Shown: positions 23,496 through 32,267, numbered from the stretch's first letter. The stretch is DNA of 34,760 nucleotides from an uncultured Alphaproteobacteria bacterium (GCA_902826245.1 CADEEA010000034.1:1-34760); one strand, 5' to 3'. Notes: generated by a model from the letters alone, not told the origin. Numbers and translations: made by a program.

Positions 23496-23567
23496 TTATG
23501 ACCGCTCGATCTTAATTTCAAGTTATGATCGCTCGATTATGTCCAGCTCTTATAATCGATCGATCAT
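23496..23567. promoter_or_regulatory. Three phased dyad operators upstream of hipB
   Basis: Three copies of a 15-base unit, TTATGACCGCTCGAT (23496), TTATGATCGCTCGAT (23523) and TTATAATCGATCGAT (23550), recur with an exact 27-base period. Each centres on ATCG-NN-CGAT (ACCG in the first), extended in the last two to a near-perfect 16-bp dyad AT(A/G)ATCG-NN-CGAT(T/C)AT. They fill the gap between the HTH gene and hipB. HipB is the likeliest ligand because E. coli HipB binds several spaced dyads upstream of its own gene; the AlpA-like protein is the alternative. A weak -35 TTGAAA (23521-23516, minus) lies between the first two units. Confidence 0.72.
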
Positions 23568-23833
23568 CAGGGCGCCTGCATTGGCGCATGCGCCTTGCGA
23601 CGCATCCTGCGGTGCTTGGCTTCCACCGAGTTGCGAACGACGCCTTCACCCCAAAGGAATTGATCTAGGTCAGCCTGATGGTAGCGCGGATCGCGGCCAA
23701 GGCGCGCCGAATAGGGCGGCCCCACGCCGATCTGACGCCATTTCGCGAGCGTCGATACCTTCACGCCAAGATAGCCCGCTGCCTCCTGCGCAGTTAGTCC
23801 GCGCCCTGTTCGGCCCGATGGTTCATCGCTCAT
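23567..23833 (-). CDS. AlpA/MerR-like small HTH protein (possible excisionase or regulator)
   Basis: 88 residues. The segment LTAQEAAGYLGVKVSTLAKWRQIGVGPPYSARLGRDPRYHQADLDQFL is a winged-helix HTH of the helix_turn_helix_17/excisionase type. Relatives include AlpA regulators and recombination directionality factors. The ATG at 23833 overlaps the trbI stop (ATGA), making it the last gene of the trb operon. Its stop touches the third operator dyad upstream of hipB. Whether it controls excision, transfer genes or hipBA is unknown. Confidence 0.82.
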   Translation of the reverse strand: MSDEPSGRTGRGLTAQEAAGYLGVKVSTLAKWRQIGVGPPYSARLGRDPRYHQADLDQFLWGEGVVRNSVEAKHRRMRRKAHAPMQAP

Positions 23834-24897
23834 CTTTCCCCTCCTTGCCGGTAGGGCCTGAGCTGAATATCTCGCGTCACCAGCACGCGAACCGGCGAGC
23901 CCTCGCGGATGCGCAGCGTTGGGCGTACGGTCAGTTCGCGATCGATGATGCGCGCGCCAGTTTGCGCCGCTTGCTGCGCCGCCGCGTCGCCGAGGCTTTG
24001 GCTGAGCGAGGCGCCATCGCCTTCATCCTCGCTTTCGTTGGCGACAACGGAGATGATAGCTGAGAGCCCGATCGCGCCGGCGAGGCGATCCAAATGATTG
24101 TCGGTGCGATCCGACAAACCAGAGGCGCCCGATGCATCGCTGGCCTCCATCTCTTGCAGATTGATGCTCCAGCCGTTGGGCAGGATGAGGCGGTTCCACA
24201 CCAGCAGGATGCGGTGATCGCCGTAGCGCGCATTGTTGGCGTATGTGCCGATCAGGCGCGACCCCTGCGGGATCAGCAGATGATCGCCGCTGACGCTGTC
24301 ATAGACTGGCGCGGTAACTTGCGCGATCACGCGCCCTGGAAGATCGGAATTGAGCGCCGTCACCAAGGCCGCTGGGATTGCGTGACCAGCTTGCAGTTCG
24401 TAGCGGGAGCGCGGCGGGGTGAGCCGCGCGTCGAGCCGATCTGTTTCTTGCTGCGGCGCCGCGCCTGCGGGCCGTTCGCCAAACAACAATGGCGAGGTTC
24501 GCGCGACCTGTTCTGGATCAGGCGGCTGCGCGCCGCCCGCAGCGCCTTCAATTGCTGGCGCTGATGTGTTCGCCCACGTCGGATCGCCGGGCGGCATCAG
24601 CATTGTGGGTTCGGCGGCGAGCTGTTCGTCGATCTGCCCGCGCGGCAAATCCGCGCTCGAATAGTCCGACGATGCCTGCTGGATCGATTCCGGCGGCCCG
24701 CCCGCCGCGGCGACGGCGGCCTGGGCGGCATCGCCGCGCCGGTCGGGCCGTTCCGACAGGCCGCTCACCAGCGCGAAGGCGATCACAATTCCGGCCGCCG
24801 CCGTTCCCGCGAGTAACACGTTGCGGGAAAGTCGTTTCGGCGACGGCGGGCGCGCGCGAATGGCGATGTCGGGCGCGGCTTCTGTTGGCGTGCTCAT
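23830..24897 (-). CDS. trbI: Conjugal transfer protein TrbI (VirB10-like)
   Basis: 355 residues. VirB10-type proteins span from inner to outer membrane and transmit energy in the type IV secretion core. A short cytoplasmic tail is followed by a single helix (VLLAGTAAAGIVIAFALVSG, about 27-47), a proline-rich periplasmic spacer and the C-terminal VirB10 beta-barrel. The latter includes YELQAGHAIPAALVTALNSDLPG, DHLLIPQGSRLIGTYAN and LNGW-like NGWSINL segments, with a helical antenna region near 270-300. Start and stop both overlap neighbours by 4 bases (ATGA). Confidence 0.93.
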   Translation of the reverse strand: MSTPTEAAPDIAIRARPPSPKRLSRNVLLAGTAAAGIVIAFALVSGLSERPDRRGDAAQAAVAAAGGPPESIQQASSDYSSADLPRGQIDEQLAAEPTMLMPPGDPTWANTSAPAIEGAAGGAQPPDPEQVARTSPLLFGERPAGAAPQQETDRLDARLTPPRSRYELQAGHAIPAALVTALNSDLPGRVIAQVTAPVYDSVSGDHLLIPQGSRLIGTYANNARYGDHRILLVWNRLILPNGWSINLQEMEASDASGASGLSDRTDNHLDRLAGAIGLSAIISVVANESEDEGDGASLSQSLGDAAAQQAAQTGARIIDRELTVRPTLRIREGSPVRVLVTRDIQLRPYRQGGER

Positions 24898-25802
24898 GAG
24901 CCTGCCCTTTCACGGTCGATGCGCACGACGATCCGCGCGCGCGTGCCGAGGCGAAGTTCGGCGCGGTCGAACACGCGGTCGATCATGTAGCGCTGGCCTT
25001 GCACGCGGTAATTCACCAGTTCGGCGCCTTCGCCGGTGACGATGAACAATGGCGGCATGTCGGCAGCGGCGACGCCGGGCGCGAACTCGATCCAGGTGCG
25101 CCGCCCATCGTCGAACACCCGTGTCGGCGACCAGATCGGCGTGCCCCCGCGTACGGTGCGGATGCGATAGGCGAAATTGAGCCGATCGACCGGCGTGCCG
25201 GCGATGGTGGGGCCGAGGGCTTGGGGATAGGACCACGCCACTTGGGCGGAATAGGCGCTTCCCGCTTGCGAGACCGCTTCGATCAAATACGTGCGGCGGT
25301 CGGTGATGAGCACGATATTGGTGCGCAGGCCCGTCGCGTGCGGCTTCAGCAGCACAATGGTGCGCGGATCGCTCTCGGTTTCGGCAATGGCCTCGGTCAC
25401 CATCCAGCGCGAGGTGTCGCCGGCGGCGATGTCGGTCAGCGTCTCGCCCGGCTCCAACAGGACCGTCGAGACGTAATTGGGGTTGGTGTAAAGCTCGTAG
25501 AGCGCGCCCGGCTCGTAAGCAAACACATGCCGGGCGGCGTCGAAGCCGTCCGGAGTCGGGCGCTGCCGCGCGGCTGTATTGGCGGCGGCAAGCGCTTCGA
25601 GAGGGCTCGGTGTCCGGCCGCGCCGTGTTTGCTGCGGCGGTTCTTGAACCGGCGGCGGCGGATCGGCGGCAACTTCAAGCGTGCCGAGCAATTGCGCCGG
25701 GGGCTCGACGCCGTCGCCTTCGGCAATCGGCACGATCTCGGTAGTGGCGCAGGCGGCGAGCGCGCTCGATGCGATGAGCGTCATGAGGAAATGCGGTTTC
25801 AT
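24894..25802 (-). CDS. trbG: Conjugal transfer protein TrbG (VirB9-like)
   Basis: 302 residues. The N-terminus MKPHFLMTLIASSALAAC is a signal with a lipobox (ALAAC), so the protein is probably a periplasm-facing lipoprotein. That is more typical of VirB7-type partners, but occurs in some TrbG proteins. VirB9 features follow: a proline-rich linker, YEPGALYELYTNPNYVSTVLLEPGE, TNIVLITDRRTYLIEA, and the C-terminal domain with VFDDGRRTWIEFAP and ELVNYRVQGQRYMIDRVF. It forms the outer-membrane core with TrbI. The start overlaps the trbF stop by 4 bases. Confidence 0.93.
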   Translation of the reverse strand: MKPHFLMTLIASSALAACATTEIVPIAEGDGVEPPAQLLGTLEVAADPPPPVQEPPQQTRRGRTPSPLEALAAANTAARQRPTPDGFDAARHVFAYEPGALYELYTNPNYVSTVLLEPGETLTDIAAGDTSRWMVTEAIAETESDPRTIVLLKPHATGLRTNIVLITDRRTYLIEAVSQAGSAYSAQVAWSYPQALGPTIAGTPVDRLNFAYRIRTVRGGTPIWSPTRVFDDGRRTWIEFAPGVAAADMPPLFIVTGEGAELVNYRVQGQRYMIDRVFDRAELRLGTRARIVVRIDRERAGS

Positions 25803-26482
25803 CGTTCGCGGCTCCAGCTGAACTCGGAAATGAGCAGCCCGAGCGGGTTGTTGGCGATTTCATCGGCATTGCGCGGGGCCTGCGTCGTCACGGTGAAGAC
25901 GCCGGTGAACACTTGGCCGTCCGCGGTGCCGGTGGCGTTGGTCGCGCGCTCGACCCAGCTGACTTCCCAGGCATGGTCAGAGCGGGCGATGATGGAGCGG
26001 ATATGCACAATCCGCCCGACGCGCCCGAGCGAGAGGAACGGATCGTCAGCGCGGGCGATCTCGGTCAATTGAGCGGCGGCTTGCGGGGTGAGAAAGCGGT
26101 ACGCTTCGAGCCAATTCTCGCGCAACACCACGCCATCGGTGGGCAGCGAGCGCACCAGGCGCACGAAGCGCCCAAGATGATGGGCGATCTGCGCCTCCGT
26201 GGGCGACCAGCGCCCATCAGCGGCGCGCACATTCATAACCTGGCCTTCGGGGCTGACCTCGACGACGTGAACGAAAGTGCGTTTCTGCAGCGCGACCGCG
26301 GTGAGCGAGACGCCGAGCACGGCGGTGAGCCCCAGACACCCGAACGCGATCGCGCGCCAGCTTCGCGCCGACAGCACGGCCGAGCCCATGCGCGCGTCCC
26401 ACTCCTGTTGCGCGCGCCGGTACGGCGTGTCGGCGGGTTCTGGCGCGAAATTCTTCGCCGGCGATCTGAAAGGAAAATTCAT
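25799..26482 (-). CDS. trbF: Conjugal transfer protein TrbF (VirB8-like)
   Basis: 227 residues. A cytoplasmic N-terminus (TPYRRAQQEWDARMGSAV) is followed by one membrane helix (IAFGCLGLTAVLGVSLTAVAL) and a periplasmic VirB8 NTF2-like domain. The latter contains VEVSPEGQVMNVRAAD, LGRFVRLVRSLPTDGVVLRENW and WEVSWVERATNATG. VirB8 proteins nucleate assembly of the secretion channel. The 4-base ATGA overlap with trbL upstream and trbG downstream is seen in sequence. Confidence 0.93.
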   Translation of the reverse strand: MNFPFRSPAKNFAPEPADTPYRRAQQEWDARMGSAVLSARSWRAIAFGCLGLTAVLGVSLTAVALQKRTFVHVVEVSPEGQVMNVRAADGRWSPTEAQIAHHLGRFVRLVRSLPTDGVVLRENWLEAYRFLTPQAAAQLTEIARADDPFLSLGRVGRIVHIRSIIARSDHAWEVSWVERATNATGTADGQVFTGVFTVTTQAPRNADEIANNPLGLLISEFSWSRER

Positions 26483-27513
26483 GGACGTCCCCCGTTTGGA
26501 TTGGATGGTCTGGGTTGCATGGCCGCGTAATTGACGGCGCTCTTGGCAGCGCCCGAGGCCCCACCGCCCGACGAGGGGCTGCGGGGGCGCGAGCCGCCGA
26601 TCATGCGGCCCGCGGCGCCGGCGAGGGCACGCGCGCCGCCAATCATGGTGCGCGTGGCGTGCGTGGCGACATAGCCGGCCCCGATTGCGGTCACCGCGCC
26701 GCCGACGCCGGCGCGGTAGGCGTCATTGCCGGCAAGATGGGGCTGGCCTTGCACCACTTCGCTGGCGAGCTGCGGCCCGAACCACGCCAGAGCCAGCACG
26801 GTCAGGCCAAACAGCAGCACGTTGAGCGCGCCGCCTGCGTCAAGTGTGAGCGTCGCCGGCAACGTGTTGACGAAGGTGATCGAGACCGAGGCGATCAGCG
26901 CCAGGATGAAGAGCCGAATGGCGCAGCCCGCGACCCAGCCCAGGGGCCGTTCGGCGACCCAAGCGGTGCCGTTGAACACGCCCCAGGGCAGCGCCACGAA
27001 CGCCGCGAGCGATCCCAGCTTGAAGGCGATCAGCGACACGAACAGCTGAAGCGCCAACACGAAGAAGCCTAGCGCAACGAAGACCGCAGCCAGGAAGATC
27101 GTCGCCATTGGCAGGGCGTCAGTGAAGATGTTCATGCCTTCCGACAGCGCGAGCGTGCGTCCGAACAATTCGGTGCCGATCTGGCCGACGCGCCCTGGAT
27201 TGTGCAACTCGGCCATGGTCATGGCGCCGCCGCCGGCTTGCAGACCCAATTGCGCGCCCGATTGCACGATCGCGGTGGCGAGGTAATTCCAGTTGTTGAC
27301 CAGGAACGCGAACAGTCCAACGAACAGCACCTTGCGGAAGAAGGGCGCCATCGGCGCTTCGCCGGCAAGCGCCCATTGCGCGCCGGCGAGCGTGATCGAA
27401 ATCGCGATCAGCGCATTGAGCACATAGGTCACATCGCCCTGGATCAGGCCGAAGCCGGAATTGGCGATGGCCAGGAATTGATCCAGGAACGAATTGAGGT
27501 TGGTCGCGTCCAT
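26479..27513 (-). CDS. trbL: Conjugal transfer protein TrbL (VirB6-like)
   Basis: 344 residues, polytopic inner-membrane component of the transfer channel. Six or so hydrophobic stretches follow the N-terminal LNSFLDQFLAIANSGFG. Typical TrbL elements are VTYVLNALIAISITLAGAQWAL, VGLFAFLVNNWNYLATAIVQSG and LQLFVSLIAFKLGSLAAFVALPWGVF. The C-terminal tail is glycine/serine/arginine-rich and low-complexity (SGGGASGAAKSAVNY), common in TrbL. ATG at 27513, 9 bases after the trbJ stop. Confidence 0.92.
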   Translation of the reverse strand: MDATNLNSFLDQFLAIANSGFGLIQGDVTYVLNALIAISITLAGAQWALAGEAPMAPFFRKVLFVGLFAFLVNNWNYLATAIVQSGAQLGLQAGGGAMTMAELHNPGRVGQIGTELFGRTLALSEGMNIFTDALPMATIFLAAVFVALGFFVLALQLFVSLIAFKLGSLAAFVALPWGVFNGTAWVAERPLGWVAGCAIRLFILALIASVSITFVNTLPATLTLDAGGALNVLLFGLTVLALAWFGPQLASEVVQGQPHLAGNDAYRAGVGGAVTAIGAGYVATHATRTMIGGARALAGAAGRMIGGSRPRSPSSGGGASGAAKSAVNYAAMQPRPSNPNGGRP

Positions 27514-27522
27514 GGCGGCGCC

Positions 27523-28239
27523 TTAATTCTCGAACGCCGACCGCGCCGGATCGGGCGCAGCGGTGGTTTCGGTCGGAAAAGCGCGGCGCTGGATTTCGCG
27601 GGCGCGCTCCTCGCGTGCCAGCCGCTCCATGCGCTCCACCTCGAGCGCGCGGCCCTGCGCGATCAAGAGCGCATGGATTTCGGCGAGCTGCGAAGCCTGG
27701 ATGCCGAGGAGCTGGTTGCCAGCTTGGATGGCGCCGGTTTGGCCTTCGCTCCCGGCGGAGGATTGCAGAGCCCGATCGATGCGCCCACGCGTCTCACCGA
27801 TTACGCGTACGGCACGGGCCTCGGCTTCCATGGCGCGTTGCAAGCTGGCGCGGGACTCGGCCATCCAAGCATCGGATTGGCCGAGCACGTCTTCGAGATC
27901 GAACTCTTCCCAGGTTTCGGGATAGAGCGTGCGCAAATCCTCGCCCAAGCTTTCCACATCGAAGGCGATGCCTTGCGCGGTGTCGAACAGCGCGCGCGCT
28001 TGCCCGATGGATTGCGACAGTTCCAGGGACAATTGCAGCGGGTTTGCCCGCAGCATGGCCGTCGCCTGCTCGATCTGACGGATCTGATTGCGGACCTGTT
28101 CGAGCGCGCGGGCGGCCTGCATCAGGTTCTGCACGTAATTGGTGGGGTCATAGACCGTCCACTGCGCATGCGCCGGCGACGCCGCCAGCGTCGCGGCCAG
28201 CGCGGCGCTGGTCAGAAGTGAGATCAGACGTTTGTGCAT
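27523..28239 (-). CDS. trbJ: Conjugal transfer protein TrbJ (VirB5-like)
   Basis: 238 residues. A cleavable signal peptide (LTSAALAATLAASPAHAQW) is followed by QWTVYDPTNYVQNLMQAARAL, the TrbJ/VirB5 hallmark. Long alpha-helical, coiled-coil-prone segments run through residues 40-210. VirB5-type proteins are minor pilus-tip components. A 12-base gap separates it from the trbE stop. Confidence 0.92.
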   Translation of the reverse strand: MHKRLISLLTSAALAATLAASPAHAQWTVYDPTNYVQNLMQAARALEQVRNQIRQIEQATAMLRANPLQLSLELSQSIGQARALFDTAQGIAFDVESLGEDLRTLYPETWEEFDLEDVLGQSDAWMAESRASLQRAMEAEARAVRVIGETRGRIDRALQSSAGSEGQTGAIQAGNQLLGIQASQLAEIHALLIAQGRALEVERMERLAREERAREIQRRAFPTETTAAPDPARSAFEN

Positions 28240-28251
28240 GTTGTTATCCCC

Positions 28252-30720
28252 TTATTCGGCTGCAACGAGGGCGGGCGGCGTGTCGGCGTGAATGGATTTG
28301 GTGTGACTCTTGAAGCGCCGGATGGCGGCGGCGGCATCAAAGAGCCCCCGCGCCTCCAGCCACGCAGCGGCGAAATCGCGGGCGTCATGGCGCTTCAACA
28401 CCGCGTCCATGGCTTGATGATCTTCCGGACGCGAAGCGCCGACAAAAGCCAGCGCGGCAGCGCCCAAGCCCAACTCAAACAACCGGCAGCCGTCGCGGCT
28501 GACGAGGTAATAGTCGCGCTTGGCCGTAGCGTTGCCGATCAGGTCGATCTGCCGGCCGTTCAATCCGAGCTTTTCGTAGAACGCGCGCGAGCGCGGTTCA
28601 CGGGCGCGATCATTGGGCAGGAAGATGCGCGTCAAGCACGCTTCGATGATAGTGGAGGCGATGGCGCTGGCTTCCACGTCGGCCAATTCCTGGCTCGCGA
28701 ACACCACGGCGACGTTGCGCTTCCGCAGCGTTTTCAGCCAATCCTGGATTTGCGCGGCGAAGAACGCGTCCTTCAAGAACAGCCAGGCTTCGTCGAGAAT
28801 GAGCAAGGTGGGTTTGCCGTCGAAGCGGCGCTCCAACACGTGGAAGAGCGCGGCCAATACGGCGCCGGCGGCGGCCGGTCGGCGCATGAGATCGTCCATC
28901 TCGAACGCCTGCACGCGACCATAGCCCAGCGATGAGCGTTCGAGATCGATGAGCCGCCCATGCGGACCCGCATGGGTGAAGGGCTCCAAAGCGGCGCGCA
29001 CGGAAGCGTCCTGGACGAGCGCCATATAAAGAGTGAGCGTGCGGTCCTCGATTGGACGCCCCGCCAGAATATCGAGCGCGCGCCAAAGCTCCGCGCGCAT
29101 TTCAGGCGTCACCGCGACATTGGACGACGCAACCAGGCCTGCGATCCAGTCCAGCGCCCAGGCGCGTTCCTCCGGCTCGTGAATGCACTCAAGCGGCTGA
29201 AGCCCCAGCGCATCCTCTTCGCCCAGATCGAAAAAATCACCGCACAGGCCAAGAATGGTCGCGCGCGCCGAGCGGCCCTTGTCGAAGAGATAGACCTGAG
29301 CGTCCGGGTAACGCAGCCATTGTGCCGCCAGAGTAGCGAGCAGCACCGATTTGCCCGCGCCAGTCGGACCCACGATCATGGTGTGGCCAACATCGCCGAC
29401 ATGGAGATCGAGCCGGAACGGCGTTGCGCCATCCGTGGCGGTCAACATCAAGGGTGGCCCGTCGAGGTGCGCATTGCGCGCGGGTCCCGCCCACACTGCG
29501 CTTGTCGGCAGGAGGTGGGCGAGCGAAGGCGTCAACAGGATCGGCCGGCGCACGTCGGCATAGGCCGAACCGGGCAACGACCCGAGCCAGGCTTCGACGG
29601 CGTTGACGGTCTCGACCTGAGTGACGAAACCCAGACCGTCGGCGACCTGCTGCACTTGCCGCACCGCCTCAACGGCTGCGTCCTCGCTTTGCTCGGCGAT
29701 GGTGATGGTGAGCGTGGAGTAGCCGGCGCTCACCGCGTCGGCGCCCAATTCCTGCAAAGCGAGATCGGCATCGGCGGTTTGATTGGCCGCGTCATTGTCT
29801 TGGAGCGCGCTCTCTTCCTTGAACATTGCCTCGCGCAGCATGGTGGCGAGGCCCTTGCGCTTGGAGTGCCAGCGCTTGCGTGTCTTCTCGAGTTCGCGGC
29901 GCGCTTCTTCGCGATCGAGCGGCAGATAACGCGTCACCCAGCGATAGCAGATCGGCAAGCGATTGAGCGCATCGAGCAGTCCCGGCTCGGTCTCGGAAAC
30001 AAAACTTCGAACTGAAACGATCTTGAGGTGCTTGGTCCCAAGCTTGGGCGCGAGGCCACCGACGAGCGGGGCGTCGGGCAATAGCGCATCGAAATGAAAC
30101 GGCGTCGCCGGCACCGCGACCCTATGCGGCCGATCGGAAATGCAATCGTGCAGATAAGTGAGCGTCGCTTCGTCACTGAGCCAGCATGCTTCCGGCATCA
30201 GCACTTCCAGCAGCGCCAGGAGTTGATCGGTCTCTTGGGCAAAGCGTTCGAGGTGGACTCGGTAATCGACGCCCGCGTTGTTGTGGGCGTCGCCGCCCTC
30301 GAACAGCACGCTTTCGAGCTTGCCTTGGCGCTCGGCAGGCGGGAGCCAGGTGAGCGTCATGAAATAGCGGCTCTCGAAGCGCGCGCCCGCAGTCTCGAAT
30401 ACTTGCCGGCGTTCTTCGTCGATCAGCCACGACAGCGCGTCAGGCCAGACACTGTCGGGATAGCCAGGCGCCGGCGACCGCCGCGCTTCCACATGCAGGC
30501 ACCAGCCCGAGCCGAAGCGTTTGATCGCGTTGTTCACCCGCCGGCTGGCGCCGTCGAGTTCGGCGAGCGTCGAAGAATCGAGATCAGGCCCACGGAATTG
30601 GAGCGTGCGCTGGAAGGCGCCGTCCTTGTTGAGGACGATACCCGGCGCGACGAATCCCGCCCACGGCAGATAGTCCGCGAGTTTGGCGCCGGTTGGCTTG
30701 TAAGGACGAAGATCGAGCAT
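28252..30720 (-). CDS. trbE: Conjugal transfer ATPase TrbE (VirB4-like)
   Basis: 822 residues, full length. The AAA+ ATPase powers pilus assembly and substrate transfer at the inner membrane. The N-terminal CagE/TrbE domain starts LRPYKPTGAKLADYLPWAG. Walker A is GPTGAGKSVL at residues 450-459 and Walker B is LLILDEAW with D643-E644. Downstream KTLRKRNVAVVFASQELADV is the sensor region. ATG at 30720 directly follows trbD with an 8-base gap; the frame is open further upstream but that would overlap trbD. Confidence 0.96.
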   Translation of the reverse strand: MLDLRPYKPTGAKLADYLPWAGFVAPGIVLNKDGAFQRTLQFRGPDLDSSTLAELDGASRRVNNAIKRFGSGWCLHVEARRSPAPGYPDSVWPDALSWLIDEERRQVFETAGARFESRYFMTLTWLPPAERQGKLESVLFEGGDAHNNAGVDYRVHLERFAQETDQLLALLEVLMPEACWLSDEATLTYLHDCISDRPHRVAVPATPFHFDALLPDAPLVGGLAPKLGTKHLKIVSVRSFVSETEPGLLDALNRLPICYRWVTRYLPLDREEARRELEKTRKRWHSKRKGLATMLREAMFKEESALQDNDAANQTADADLALQELGADAVSAGYSTLTITIAEQSEDAAVEAVRQVQQVADGLGFVTQVETVNAVEAWLGSLPGSAYADVRRPILLTPSLAHLLPTSAVWAGPARNAHLDGPPLMLTATDGATPFRLDLHVGDVGHTMIVGPTGAGKSVLLATLAAQWLRYPDAQVYLFDKGRSARATILGLCGDFFDLGEEDALGLQPLECIHEPEERAWALDWIAGLVASSNVAVTPEMRAELWRALDILAGRPIEDRTLTLYMALVQDASVRAALEPFTHAGPHGRLIDLERSSLGYGRVQAFEMDDLMRRPAAAGAVLAALFHVLERRFDGKPTLLILDEAWLFLKDAFFAAQIQDWLKTLRKRNVAVVFASQELADVEASAIASTIIEACLTRIFLPNDRAREPRSRAFYEKLGLNGRQIDLIGNATAKRDYYLVSRDGCRLFELGLGAAALAFVGASRPEDHQAMDAVLKRHDARDFAAAWLEARGLFDAAAAIRRFKSHTKSIHADTPPALVAAE

Positions 30721-30728
30721 ATCTCTTC

Positions 30729-30992
30729 TCACACCGCGAAATAGACGGGCTTGGCCAAATGGCGCGGCCATGTTTCCAGGAACCAGGGATCGCGCGCCGC
30801 CGCCCAAGCTGCTGCGCCTTGCAACACCATCCAAAGCGGCAAGCCGATGAAAGGTTGCTGCAGACCGAGCCCGATCGCTGCGCCCAATGTGGCGTTCAGA
30901 ATCGCGAAGGCGCGCGGCACGCCGCCCATCAGGATCGGGCGCGTCAGCGAGGTCCGCAGCGGCAGGCGATAGGATTCGAGATCGGCGCTCAT
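30729..30992 (-). CDS. trbD: Conjugal transfer protein TrbD (VirB3-like)
   Basis: 87 residues. The VirB3 pattern is clear: LRTSLTRPILMGGVPRAFAILNATLG, a hydrophobic hairpin of two helices, then AARDPWFLETWPRHL near the end. Inner-membrane component that partners the VirB4 ATPase encoded next. It begins 4 bases after the trbC stop. Confidence 0.93.
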   Translation of the reverse strand: MSADLESYRLPLRTSLTRPILMGGVPRAFAILNATLGAAIGLGLQQPFIGLPLWMVLQGAAAWAAARDPWFLETWPRHLAKPVYFAV

Positions 30993-30996
30993 GGCT

Positions 30997-31317
30997 TCAG
31001 ATCAATGCGCCGCCGGCGAAGCCGAAGAAGTCGAGGAAGAACGAAACCGCCGCGAACATCACCGCGATGCCGAGACCAACGAACGCCAATTTGCGCACGC
31101 CGCCGCCACCCTCGGAGAAGATGATGGTGACACCGGCGATAACGATGGCGATCACCGCCGCGGCGCGCGCGACGGGGCCGGTGATCGAGTCCACGACCTG
31201 TTGCAATGGACCTTCCCAAGGCATGCCGGAGCCGGCCGCGTAAGCGGGCGCGGCGAACGCGAGCGCGGCTAACGTGAGGCCCGCGAGTTTCGCGGGCTGA
31301 AACTTCGACATCTTCAT
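30997..31317 (-). CDS. trbC: Conjugal transfer pilin TrbC (VirB2-like)
   Basis: 106 residues. A long signal peptide ends AFAAPAYA, and the mature part begins AGSGMPWEGPLQQVVDSI. Two hydrophobic helices follow (AAAVIAIVIAGVTIIF and LAFVGLGIAVMFAAVSFFL), separated by a short GGGGVRK loop, the layout of VirB2/TrbC pilin. ATG at 31317 overlaps the trbB stop (ATGA). Confidence 0.93.
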   Translation of the reverse strand: MKMSKFQPAKLAGLTLAALAFAAPAYAAGSGMPWEGPLQQVVDSITGPVARAAAVIAIVIAGVTIIFSEGGGGVRKLAFVGLGIAVMFAAVSFFLDFFGFAGGALI

Positions 31318-32267
31318 TGCACTTCTCCTTTGGGGCTGATGATTTCCGTAATCGCGCGTCCGCCCCGCCCCTCAGAAGGGTTCAAGCGCGCGATGAAGAC
31401 GACGAGATCGACCGCCGACGCGATCAGGCGCTTCGGCGGCTGCGGCACGGCCTCCATGCAGAGGTCCTCTAACCGCGCCAGCGCATCGCCTGCTGAATTG
31501 GCGTGCAATGTGAGCAGCCCGCCGGGGTGGCCGGTATTCCAGGCCTTCAGCACTTCGAGCGCGGCGCCGTCGCGCACTTCGCCGACGACAATGCGGTCGG
31601 GGCGAAGGCGCAAGGTCATTTGCACCAGGTCGCGCATTGTAACCGCCGGGTGCGTGCGCTTGGTGAGCAGCTGCACCGCGTTGGCGCTGGCGATCTGGAG
31701 TTCGGCGGTGTCTTCAAGAATAACCACGCGCGAGGTCGTGAACGCAGGTTCCGCCAACAGCGCATTGAGCAAGGTGGTCTTGCCCGAACCGGTGCCACCG
31801 GCGACGACGATGTTGCGACGCTCGGCGACGGCTTGGCGGAGCAGGCTCACTTGGCTTTCGCTCGCCACACCTTGGCGCAGATAATCGTCGAGCGTGAAGA
31901 TCGAAGCTGGCCGCTTGCGCACGGCGAGAATGGGCGCTGCCGTAAGCGGGGGCAGCACCGCCTGTACGCGCGCTGCGCTGTCGGGCAGGATCGTCGCCAG
32001 CATCGGGCGGTCCACACCCACGGTTTCGCCAGCTTCGTGCGCCAGCAACCTGATCGCCGCTTCGCAATCGGAGGCCGACAAGCGGGCGCCGGTGTCTTCA
32101 AGCCCAGTGCCCACACGATCGAGCCAGACCGCGCCATCGGCATTGACCAGCGCCTCGACCACGTCGGGCGCGGCCAGCGCCTTGGCGATCTCAGGCCCAA
32201 GCGCGCGCTCCAACGCCGAACGCCGGCGCGCACGCGGGAGGGCGCGGATGTCGACGCCGGCGCTCAT
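31314..32267 (-). CDS. trbB: Conjugal transfer ATPase TrbB (VirB11-like)
   Basis: 317 residues of the secretion traffic ATPase family. Walker A is GGTGSGKTT at residues 157-165. ILEDTAELQ is the Asp box, LRLRPDRIVVGEVRDGAA the Walker B region (225-235), and HPGGLLTLHANSAGDAL the His box. A cytoplasmic hexamer that works with TrbE and TraG. Its ATG overlaps the CopG-like gene stop by 4 bases. Confidence 0.96.
   Translation of the reverse strand: MSAGVDIRALPRARRRSALERALGPEIAKALAAPDVVEALVNADGAVWLDRVGTGLEDTGARLSASDCEAAIRLLAHEAGETVGVDRPMLATILPDSAARVQAVLPPLTAAPILAVRKRPASIFTLDDYLRQGVASESQVSLLRQAVAERRNIVVAGGTGSGKTTLLNALLAEPAFTTSRVVILEDTAELQIASANAVQLLTKRTHPAVTMRDLVQMTLRLRPDRIVVGEVRDGAALEVLKAWNTGHPGGLLTLHANSAGDALARLEDLCMEAVPQPPKRLIASAVDLVVFIARLNPSEGRGGRAITEIISPKGEVQ

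Noticed and set aside
23496..23567. Possible CRISPR-like array
   Set aside because: Only three 15-bp units with 12-bp gaps and no cas genes; internal dyad symmetry and place before hipB fit operators.
27202..28221. 339-codon open frame on the plus strand
   Set aside because: Opposite trbL and trbJ, both clearly identified; no recognisable domain.
28960..30015. 351-codon open frame on the plus strand
   Set aside because: Antisense to the trbE ATPase, including the Walker A region; no domain.
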